Below, piece by piece: positions 10,802 to 21,163 of a stretch of DNA of 64,000 nucleotides. The notes beneath the pieces are model-generated. The model did no database searches. It was not told the DNA's origin and was given only the letters and a program-made list of their open reading frames with translations. The DNA comes from Gymnorhina tibicen (taxonomy: Eukaryota; Chordata; Aves; Passeriformes; Artamidae), in contig VXAZ01009382.1 in NCBI GenBank assembly GCA_013399875.1, positions 1-64,000 of the forward strand. Reading direction: 5' to 3'. The translations under genes were made by a program, and so were the position numbers. The first letter of the stretch is position 1, and every line of letters begins with the position of its first letter.

Positions 10802-13800
10802 AGGATCCCCTGCCAAATTGCAGAGGAGACAGGCAGCCTTTTGTGTTCGTACCCAAAGCCAGGCAAGGCTCTCGCTCACTCACTATGGCAACTGTCACTG
10901 TGAGAGTGATGACAGTGGGAACTAAACCACCACAAGTGGAATTGAATCAGCTCCTCTGGAAGGAGAACAGCATTCCTAGCATACTTCCAGGGCCTCAGGC
11001 CAGTGAGGAAAAAGATCGTTTATCTCCAGCTTTCTCCCCTTGGCTACAGAACTAGCTGCACTGGTAAGCTAAGTTTCCTCCTTGTCCACACATCATTTTG
11101 ACAACCTGATGCTCTCTACTCTCTCTTCTTCCTCCTGCCAACAGCTTTAGGAAAGCTTACTCTAGCTTGAAAGAATTCTGTGGGGGAAAAACCAAACCAG
11201 ACAATCAAACCCACAAAATAAAAATTAAAATAAAAAATAAAAAATAGACCTAGTGAGAATCCATGCCTGTCTCAGTGAAGAGACCATATGGAAAGGAGGA
11301 TCCTCACCAGTACTCCCCAAACTAGCCCTTTGAATGCTTGAAGGATACTGTCCTTTTTGAATATGATTTTGTTGATTGATTGTGTGGTAGTAATAGAAAG
11401 GTTGAACTAAGCTGAGGGTATGTCTTTCATCATTCCTTCTGTTCTTTATCCTTCCCTCACTTCAGTCCTGCTCCAAGCCCCAAGGTCCAAATCATTGAAA
11501 GTTCTTACATACCCAAAGATGATTTTAAATTTCATCCAGTGCCTGTTTCTTCTTCAGGTATATGCCTAAAGTGTACTAAAGGCATTGGCAGTTACTTAAA
11601 TAAAAAACTTAAAAATGTACAACTGCTCACAGACAAACCTTGTTGAGAAATTACTTTGTCTGTAGGTTTCCAAAATTAGTTTCACAGCATGGTCCTCAAG
11701 TCTCTTGTTGACACACAATATCATCCTTGTGCTATACCCTGCAAATACAAGGACATCTGAAGAACTAGTCTGAAATCCATATGAAAATATCCTTGCTGTC
11801 TTCCTGTGCATAAAAACCTACTGTTGGCAAGGTTCAGATCCAACTTGAGCCCCATGGCACTGAGTGAAGGAGAAAACATTTTTTTCCCTTCACCTTTAGT
11901 TGACATGTAAGAGAGGAGGGGGAAAGAAACAGTGAGTTATGTCTGATTCATTATTTAGAATGAACGCTCATTCTTTAGAATTAGCAGCACCCAGCAGGTT
12001 GAGCTGGACTGATAAGCAGGTAGAAGGGATGATGTGCCTTTTTAAACCAAGGATACAAATACCTGGAGGTCTGAAGACTCTGAAGACACTTTTAGGAGAA
12101 CAGGTGAGCAGCTGGCAGAGGGATAGGATAGCTAAAATGGACTTGTAGAATGGGTCTTGGATTACCAGGGTTACCCATTCTGATACATACTCTTGGCTTC
12201 AAGGAGGTACTTACAGGATGGACATCAAACAGAGGCCTTGGGAACTATTTTGAGGTTTCTTAACTACATAAATATACTTGAGCTCCCCATAGGTTTTGTT
12301 GTTGTTGTTGTTGTTGTTTTGTTTGTTTTGTTTTTCTTGTTTATGCTCTTTCTTTTCAATCTAGTTCTTCTTTCCAGTATGCTCCAGTGTGCATCTAAGC
12401 AGGGAAGAACCACTTCTTTCCTGGAAGACCACTAGGAAGAGACTTTTTTTGTTCTTTTTTATTTCCCATATTGGGAGTATCAATATCCTTGAGATGGAGT
12501 TGTAAAAATAAACACGCTGCCTGCTGTCAGTACCAGCTAGCAGACAGGTTACACCTCTTGGTTTCAGTTTTATATAGACTGGAAAAAGAAACGGCATCTG
12601 GTACATGAAATTCTAGTGATGTGGAGGTTCCATTTCCATGGGTGTGTGCCCCTTCTGCTGTGCATGTCTCTCTCAAGCATCACTAATAAAATCTCCTGTA
12701 TACATCCCTAGATAGTAGCAGTATGCAGATATATAAGATCCAAGAAATAACCAGAGCAAAGATTAAATGGAAATCCTGGCTTAAAACTCTTTTCCTTACT
12801 TTTTCTTCTCACGCTACCTCATCTTTTTGCTTTTATCTTTCTCCTATGGCAATCTTTACTGAACATAATTGTCCTTAACTGATTAACACTATATCAAGCC
12901 ACCTCCTATCACATAGTGATCTCTCAATCTCTGTCTCTCTCTCTCCTTAAATTCACCACAATATCAGATAATTGAATGTAGAATGCTGAAATCTACCAGC
13001 TTTTTCCACTGAAAGGTTTTCTACTGCCTACTCCTTGTAATGCTTGCCAAGGTTGATGTTGAGAATAGGGTATGAAATATGCTTGGCTGAGAGGTAATAG
13101 GATTAGGTTAGAACAGTTCTGGAAATAACCTTATTTGTGTAGCAAAGAAGGTAAAGAGACACTCAAAAGAACACAGCTATAAATTACCACATTAGCAATA
13201 GCTTTTGAATCACTGATAATTACCTCTGCATGTTTTCAACCCCTTTAGTTAGCAAGCTGAAGTTTAAAATGAAAACATTTTTGCAAAGGTTTAATTTATC
13301 TCCAACTTTTTACCTTAATGTTTCAGCAGCTGGACATTAGAGACTTCCCTTTTAGTTCAGGGTATGATGACCTTGCAGACAAATACGTGTGTAAATAAGG
13401 TAAATTACCTTATGAACCTGCTATTCATTAATTATTCTGGGGTAAAATATTTCCTATATACTCTTCCTTACAGTCAGTGCAGAGAGGTCCACGTCTTGAT
13501 GGAAGCACCATAAGCCATGTTATATTTCCTGAGAGTAAGGCTCCAGATGGACAGCTGATAAAAAAAAAGTGTCTTGTAAATCCACACTTGTGGTCTTCTA
13601 TTAGTTTGTGGATCGAATTCTTTATTGACCTCCCAGGGTTTGAAGTAAAAAATCTTACTTAAGTAAATATTTTACTTAATTGAAAAAATCTACTGTCTTA
13701 TCTTACTGTGCATGAAATAGGGACAAAAAATTCAACCATGTGTCAGTAAATGACCAGAAATTCTTTGTGTAGATTAAAAGCTGAAATCTATCTTACCTGA

Positions 13801-15774
13801 AAGTTATCAGGTTTTTTAGTGCCATCTTCTCAGAACTGTGGTCATCAGTCCCTTCCCTTCCACTCCAACACAAGAGCTAGATCCTCCAAATTACCTGGGA
13901 ATAGTTCTTGAGTGAAGCACACGTTAAAAAAATTAACGCTTGAATTTGCTTTTTCCTTTCATATAAAATAGATTGAATTTGATTATTTTCTTTGACAGAA
14001 GTTTAAAGGTTGAAGAAGAAACAGAAAGAAATGTTTGCATTTCAGTCAGTGGAATTCTTTGGAGAGAATTATCTGACAATGCTAGACTTGCAAATAGGGG
14101 TTTAAAAGTTATTATTATTTTAAAAAATAATAATATTATTATTAAGAGATTTTTTTCAACACTAAAATAATACTTTGGAAAAGATGGTCTGTAAATATAG
14201 TCATGCTGTTGTAATGTTTTTTGGACTTTTTCCTGTTCAGGGGAATCTAAAGGAAAAAATTATTCAATATTTAATATGTGTTATTATGCTGACTACCTCA
14301 ATTAGATACTTTTTTCTCTTTGTTATTTCCAGCTAGAAACTTTAGGAATTTTTCAGTTTATAATTCTTTTTACTTTCTGTTTCAGTTTGAACTCCATACT
14401 GAAAATACAACTTTGTCTTTTACTCTCCTCCTAAAGACTTCTAGTTACATTTAAATATGTAGGTTTATTTTACACTGAAACAAAAGAGCAGTGAGCTACC
14501 AGCCTTCTCTACAAGAATATCCGCTCCCAAGTTGCTTGACCCTTGTTTCTGAGGGAAGAGTGCACCACTAGCAAGTTCCTTAGCATGAAGCAGCACTTGA
14601 GTAGGGAGAGAGTGAAGAAAATGACCACCCAACTAGAGGCAGATGACAGCCCACAAATTCAAAGAATTATAAAAACAAAACCGAAAGAATTTTTTAATAC
14701 TCAGAAAGTCTTCTAATCCCTTGGTGGTCTTGATTTTTATCTCAGTTACACCAAGGAATGAATTAACTCTGAAATTAATCCATTAATCCAATGCAGTAAT
14801 GTGGATCCAAATTTGTGCCACAATATTTTAATTACTCTTAATGAGATACAGTAATTAATGAGTTACATTAATTAATTATGTTGCTGTTAAGGCAATGGTA
14901 TAGAAGTTGCAATGCCTTAAGCTTTTTTGTGCTGAAGGCGAAAATAGTTCTTCTTGTAGGAGGCAATGGTCATAAATTAGATACATAATGATATAACAAC
15001 TTTAACATTTAACTGTTAGCATCTTCAGAAAAAAAAGGTGATTAATAATTTTCCTCTCAGAGGCCAACAGCACTCTGTGTTTGGCTGGGAAGGAAAGACA
15101 AATGTAACTTTAAATATACATGTTCAAAAGACTTTGGGGAAAGTTAGTGGAAAGTTTCCTAATGACTTTTCTGATATTTGAATCAGGGCCTAAATGAACT
15201 CTAAAGCTTTCCCAGCATATTAAATCTATATCACATCTTGTTCAGATTGCCTTTTCTTGTGCTTTGTAGAGCTGAGGGCATTTCCACGATATAACAAGTA
15301 GTGACACAATGCTGCTTGTTGCTATTCTGCTTTCATGAATTAGTTAAAAGATGGCAAAGCGAAGGTTACAGGAAACTTGCATTCACAGGCTCCTTTTGAT
15401 GGAGGTTTTCCATGTCAGAGAGGTTTCTGCTTACAGCAGAGTTAACGTGTGTGTCTGCAGGCCCGTGTGCGGCGTCGCACAAAGCACCGAGCCCGGGGAG
15501 CAGCAGTTGTTCAGCACTACCCTTTGCAGCGTGTGCAGGGGGCTTTCCTGGCAGTTTTCATGGGAACACTCAAAGCCTTGTACAGCTGCTTCACACAGTC
15601 AGTGCATCCATTAAAACATAGGAAAAGGAGAGAAAGAGGAGTTATTCTTTGCTGCTGTTCTGAGAATGTGATGTATTGGCAACACGCTGCATTTTGATTA
15701 TATTTCATCGCAGGTTGCTCGATACTATATCATTAGGCTTTAATTTCCTTAGTGTAGATCTGCATTGGGAAAAT
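10802..15774. other. AT-rich DNA with minor simple repeats, no recognised gene
   Basis: It holds (GTT)n at 12297-12319, a CT-rich tract at 12921-12946, an ATT/AAT inverted repeat at 14110-14133, and a small CpG cluster at 15445-15545 where three plus-strand frames are open at once. A possible decayed hairpin repeat lies at 14727-14800. None of the short frames carries a recognisable domain. Confidence 0.5.
12297..12319. repeat. (GTT)n microsatellite
   Basis: About seven uninterrupted GTT units, followed by a T/G-rich tail to about 12340. Confidence 0.85.
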
Positions 15775-15880
15775 GGGCAACAGAATCCCAGAATGAGGTT
15801 GCTTTGTGTTAGGTATAATGTAAACAAAATAAGACTGTTCTTGTCCCAACAAGCTTGTAGTCTAAGAGATAAAAGAAGAT
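15775..15880 (+). repeat. Ancient amniote repeat relic (MIR-like family)
   Basis: The words GTATAATGTAAACAAAATAAGACTG... and CTTGTCCCAACAAGCTTGTA followed by GTCTAAGAGATAAA match a widespread old amniote repeat whose consensus, as I remember it, has 'GTCCCTGCCCCAAAGAGCTT' then 'ACAATCTAA'. Divergence is high and the borders are soft. Confidence 0.4.
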
Positions 15881-16341
15881 GAAGAAAAATTATTTTCTAA
15901 GGCCTCTCAAGGCTGATAAGTGGCAGAACTGTTTCCTGAATGCTGCCACATAATATTGAATTTGTTTCTTCACCTTCGCTTCAGATTTAAAAGGAATATT
16001 CACATCCTGAAAATTTCTCAGAAGGATGAAATCATTGGTGTGATATTTATCTTGCAGGCAGGAAAATAAGGGTGAACTATTTCCTTTCATGCTGCTAAAA
16101 TACCTGATGCTGGGTTCTATGCTGCAAAATCATGCAGAAAGGTAAGTGCTATATTAAAGTATTTTACCTGTAGAGTATAAGTGGGTTGTACATCATACAA
16201 TTGATTCATCTGTTTAGAGTAAGACAAAAATACAGTTCCTGTTGGGCAAGCTATGAGTAAAATGAAAGCACTGTCAATAAAAAAGCTTGGAATGTGATAT
16301 CCAAAATGTGAAAAAATATTTTAAAAATAGGATGACAAAGA

Positions 16342-16660
16342 GTGGAGTTGAAAGAAATATTAGGGGATTATCTATCTGCTCTCCCTCTGCTGAAATCAGA
16401 AGGAATGATAGTCACATCACACTTTGTCCAGTATGTTCTCTAAACTTCCAATAATTTATGTTTTGTGGGTTCCCTAGACCATCTAATGCTTAATTGGCCT
16501 TAGCATCAGAAAATATTTTCATATCCAGTTTAACTCCCTTGCTAGTAATTTAAGTTCATTACTTCTTGCTACAGCAACTCAGCAATAAAAAAAGAGTTTA
16601 TTCCTTCCTCTCCGCAAGACCTTTCAATGTAACTGAAGACTATTAGAAGAAAAAACGGTC
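16342..16660 (-). mobile_element. Ancient CR1-type LINE relic
   Basis: The plus strand reads as the complement of an old CR1 3' region: TTGAAAGAAATATTAGGGGA with TCTGCTCTCCCTCTGC near 16350-16390, then CCAGTTTAACTCCCTTGCTA near 16526, TTACTTCTTGCTACAGCAAC near 16559, and TTCCTTCCTCTCCGCAAGAC...GAAGACTATTAG ending near 16650. This order (poorly conserved 3' end, then the 'CTCCCTTGCT...CTTCTTG' block) is typical of deep CR1 lineages. No open reverse-transcriptase frame is left. Confidence 0.7.
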
Positions 16661-19600
16661 ACACTTCTTTCTTTTTTTAATGGACAACCTTTATTTAATT
16701 AATTTTTCTCTTAAAAAAGGGTTGCACATTTTCATCAAATCTAAGCATTAAGCCTGCTGAAAGAATGAATGTGGAATAAAAGCAGATTTTTAATGAAATA
16801 AAAAATTTAAAAATAGCCAAACCAACAACAAAAAAGCAGCCAAGCAAACAAACCAAATCACCATGACAGCAACTATATGGTCTTTGCATATATCCTAGAA
16901 GTGATGGAAATCGGTTCCTGAAATAAAGTCTGGATGCAGTTTCCTGGTTGAGACTTCACAACTTAAAATGTGAAATTTTTGCAGCTTCTGCTTTGACATC
17001 TATAAAACAGGTAAATAACTTGTAAGAAAGAACAATACAGGAAGTTTCATTAAGTCAATAGTGCAAGTACTTTCACCTGAATGTGTTCTGCATGTAGGGG
17101 TCCAGGAAAGCAGACTTGAACCAGCTCCTTTTGTAAGAATTTGCATTTCCAAGGTGGAGTCATTATTGGAGATCTCAAAAAGGTTCATCCAAATCCAAAA
17201 GTCCATATTAGAGGACTTAGGCTTTTAGAGTCTGCAGGTGAGTTGAAATGGGGCTTCAAAGCTTTGCCAAAATTGGAAGCAGAAATGTCCTTATTTGTGA
17301 TCTTGGGACAAAGAGAGAAGTATTAAATTCCCTGATAAAAGAATATTAATAATAATAAAGCAGAAAATTCCTTGTTAAGATGGTGATGGAAATTCCTTCA
17401 AATCCTACATTAAAAATTGTGGTTGAAGGAGGACCAATATGGCCAGAGTGAGGCAAAGAACTATGAAATGTAGGTCTATTGCACAGGCTGTGGGGACAAT
17501 CGTGAAGATCTGTGGGGTCTTCTGAATGTTTGTATTTGAGCTACGTGTGCTGAATTTTGCTTCATGTCCCCCAACCAATGTTGTACAGACTAGCATAAAT
17601 GTAAAGCATTTGAAAAATAAATATATTCTTTATTTTTCTACAAATTTTGTACAGAATGACTCCTAGTGTCACTAAAATGGAAAAATAAAAAAGATAGATT
17701 GAAGTGTATTTCCATAAAGCTGTGCTTACAGACTGCAGACGGGATATACAAATTTTTAGCAACTACAGACCACTCTATCCTATGTATTTATGGCAAGCTA
17801 AGGATGGGATATACCTGGATATGCCTGGATAATCTGTTGAATCAGCAGATGATGTAAGAGGTGATCTAAACATAATTTAGTATATTTCCTTATTCTGGTT
17901 GCTAATAGCAACAGATTGAAAACAAATAAAAATCTTTACTAAAAGAGTTAGTTTTCCCATTTGAATAGGAAAATGATTTGGTATAGATTTATAAAGATAA
18001 TAGTAAGGCTTAATCTACTCTTTATAGAAGGAATTTCTCATTTATTTATAGGGGGCTGTCAGTAGCATCAGTGTGGAAGTAGAGCAAATTATTTTAAAAG
18101 AATCTTGCATGGGATTTAAGAAAACAAAAAAACTTTGAAAGTTCTCACATTTAAAAATGATAGGATACACAAATATACATGATGTTGAGTGCAGGAAAAA
18201 TTAGAGCATACTATAATATTATCCAAATAAATCAACATAGAATAGGTAAATTAACTACTGTATTTCAAGATTCAGATATATTTTAGCATGAAAAACATAC
18301 TAGCTTTGTGTACTGTTGGTATTCTACCAGCTTTTCTTTCAACCAAGAGTGCTACAAAGAAAATTATATATTTTTCCTCTGAAGCATTTGATGTCTGAAA
18401 ACGTGACACTACCAAAGTGTGTTTGATAACTTTTTAGTGCCATATTGCTGTAAGGGCCATAATCCAGCACTTCTTGGCCACTTCCCAGAAGACTATGAAA
18501 TAGCATCATGATTGCTTTAGAAAGGAAAGTAAAACTACAGTCAAATGGTTTGAATTAGTAACTGGGTCATCATTTGATCCACCATCAGTGACACTGAATA
18601 ATGCCAACACTGCCTGCCTGAGGTACTTGATTTCCACAGCAAAAGGCGGCAGGAGCCCTGCAGTTCTGGCAGTCCCACTGTGAGCAATGCTGGCATGGGG
18701 GACTGCCTGGAGAGGAAATGTGGTCTTAGGGTGACTCAAAATGCAGTGGAGATAACCTATGGATTTCAGGATTCTATGGCAGCCATCCCAGCTATTCTCC
18801 CAGACGTCTCGAAGTATCTGTTTGGGGATGTAAACAGTTCTGGACTGGAAGAATTTCCTGGGATGAGGAGATTTAATTGCTTATGGTCCTGGCAGACACA
18901 GTATCCCTGGGAGAATCCAAGTGCTACACTTGTCCTGCAAAGTCATAAACATAAAGTGGACGAGCAGTTCTGTAGAGTGAAGTATTTGGCATCATAGACG
19001 TTAGTGTGGCTCTCTAACAATGGGAAGCCTTTAAAGTGGGGAAAAAAGCCAAAACAAACTGACATCTGTTTGGACAGTATTTTACTCTTGCCATAGGGAT
19101 GCATATTTTTAGGAAGAAAAAATATTGTGGATTTTTTTAAAAAATCAGAATATTACCAACCATCTCACTGTAAGAGACTACAAGCTTCAAACAGTTCTAC
19201 TAATACACTATCAAGTAGTGTTAATATTATGACTGACTCTATTCCAGATAGAAAGTGAGAAGCAAATTGAAAAACCTTTCTTGGCTCCACAAACAAGCTG
19301 ACTTTTCCTTTTGATTTTCCTAGCAATAAAATAAACTTGGGCATAATTTTTATCTTAATAACCATAAAGAAAAGGAAAAAAAGAACACATATACACACAC
19401 AAAATCATAAAAAATCCCAAAGGAAAAAAACCTCCCAAAAATATCATTAAGCTGAATTTCATCAAGACATAGAATATCTGTTTGAGTTCTGGAAATCTCT
19501 CATATCCTGCCCTAGTCTCTGGCTCTCTCTGGCAGCCTTAGTACCCATTGATGGATGGGTGATGAGCCAGATACAGCTCCTATCACCACCTAGCCCAGAA

Positions 19601-20219
19601 ATCTGCTTGCTGAATCAGCCCAAGCACCTGCAAATCTCATTATTCTTCTGCTGTTCTCTCAGAGCTGATGTGAGACAAGCATCAGTAGGGATGAGAAAAG
19701 CAACTACCATCTGAGATGGGTATAACAAAGCTCCTCCTGGCTTGGTAAGACCCAGGCTAATTTTTGACTTTCTAGGCAGAACTGTGACTGCAAATCACAA
19801 AGGCCACAGGCAAAATCTTGGGTGTGTTAATGAGCAGAACACAAACATAGTAGATCCACCCAAGGAAAGTGGACTTTGTTAATTGCGTGAATTCACTGTT
19901 TTTGTGGTTACTAACTGTCTGATATAATAAGCAGAGTAGATGCAAAACGGAATCATTCTGCTTTAACACCAGTTTTTCCATTCTTTATTTTTATTTTCCA
20001 CATACCTTTATTTTCTTTCCTCTTTCGCCCATGTCTGTTTTCTTCTTCCTGACGAAAAAGTGATAGGAAGCACTGTAAAAAATTGTGTCTTACGTTATAT
20101 TGACTAGCTTTGAAGTGGTGTATTTTCCTGTACCAAACACAAAATGCACCCTGGAAGCTCTCTGTTTTGACTTGATTTTGCCTTTTGATCAGTTGCACAG
20201 TATGTGTTATGATGCTGTT
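16661..20219. other. AT-rich DNA without a recognisable gene
   Basis: No gene or repeat recognised. The 105-codon plus-strand frame at 18680-18997 and the minus-strand frame opposite it lie in a slightly GC-richer patch (18600-18990) but show no domain or splice pattern that I can support. Confidence 0.5.
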
Positions 20220-20338
20220 CGGCTGCGGTGTCGTTGGCGAGGACGCTGCATCTTCCCTGAGCATCCCACGTTAGGATCCGGCTCTCCCGGAGTTGCCGAT
20301 ACCCGCGCAAGCACTCTCCGCCACCGGTGCGGTGGAGG
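20220..20338. other. CpG-rich stretch beside microsatellite and LTR
   Basis: In about 120 bases there are many CpGs (GGCTGCGGTGTCGTTGGCGA, GATACCCGCGCAAGC, CACCGGTGCGG) in otherwise AT-rich surroundings. A CACCGGTG palindrome lies near 20321. It stops exactly where the CA/CG tract begins. It may be a leftover of the inserted retroviral element, a small GC-rich insertion, or a local CpG island; I cannot decide. Confidence 0.5.
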
Positions 20339-20354
20339 CGCACACACACACACA

Positions 20355-20389
<35 letters not shown>

Positions 20390-20656
20390 NNNNNNNNNNN
20401 NNNNNNNNNNNNNNNNACACGTGCGCACACACACACACACACACGTGTGCACACACACACACGTGCGCACACTCACACGCACACACGCACACGTGCGCAC
20501 ACACAGCACACGCACACACGCACACGCACACACACACACGTGCGTACACACACACGTGCGCACACACGCGCACACACACACACGTGCGCACACACACACG
20601 TGCGCACACACACTCACACGCACACGCGCACACACACGCGCGCACACACACACACA
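20339..20656. repeat. Alternating CA/CG/TG microsatellite with internal gap
   Basis: A nearly continuous purine-pyrimidine alternation built from CACA, CGCA and CACGTGCG words. I count eight CACGTG hexamers after the gap, several followed by CGCAC. The alternation is broken only by rare words such as ACACT and CAGCAC. Such tracts are the classic type able to adopt Z-DNA. Long open frames here in both strands (His-Thr or Cys-Val repeats) are translation shadows of the repeat. Confidence 0.95.
20390..20416. other. Assembly gap (27 N)
   Basis: A 27-base run of N interrupts the alternating repeat, so the true length of the tract is unknown. Confidence 0.99.
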
Positions 20657-20673
20657 TAAGCAGATTCAAAAAG

Positions 20674-21163
20674 TGTCGATCGGGAATAAAGGAGCAGGAG
20701 GGGTCTCTCGCATGGAATTCCGAAGACTTATTCCAAGGAGGGTCCAGAGGTGAAAGACCCAGAAAGCGGAGGGTTCCAGGGTTATACAGGGGGAGGTACA
20801 AGGGGTGAGCAAGGCAACAAGGTCCAGTCTGGTAAGGGCCAGGGGGCGGGGAGGGTACAGGTTGACAATACAGGGGCCAGTGAGGGAGGAAGGGGGAGAG
20901 GCAAGGAACAGTGAACCAATGGGGCTTCAAATTACGGAGAACTGTCTAGATAACATACATATTAGCAAGGGGAAATGCATATTCAAGAAAAGGGGGTGGA
21001 GGGCCAATAGGCCAACAAATATAATCAATTGTGGGTACTCACCCCAACCTGGGGGGAGATGCTGCACCTCGGAGCCAGCCCACCATTGGACCTCAATTGA
21101 TCTCGGGCCTTGCGGCTCTCCAAATGGTCTGGCAGCGGCCACAACCACCGCAACAGTGTTACA
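20674..21163 (-). mobile_element. Endogenous retroviral LTR, likely solo
   Basis: A 490-bp segment with the TG...CA ends of a retroviral long terminal repeat: read on the minus strand it starts TGTAACACTG and ends CGATCGACA. In that orientation there is a TATA-box-like TGTATAACCC around 20780-20790, an AATAAG poly(A)-signal-like word at 20727-20732 about 50 bases further on, and then a short U5 of about 50 bases, giving a U3-R-U5 order. It is GC-richer than its surroundings and keeps many CpGs, suggesting a fairly recent insertion. No primer-binding site follows it, no polypurine tract precedes it, and no gag or pol sequence lies on either side, so a solo LTR is most likely. Flanks do not show an obvious target-site duplication. 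Confidence 0.75.

Noticed and set aside
14110..14133. ATTATTATTTT/AAAATAATAAT inverted repeat
   Set aside because: Simple AT-rich self-complementarity, expected by chance in such sequence.
20085..20930. His/Thr- and Cys/Val-rich frames of up to 222 codons
   Set aside because: They are translations of the alternating CA/CG repeat and of an N run, open in several frames at once, with no gene context.
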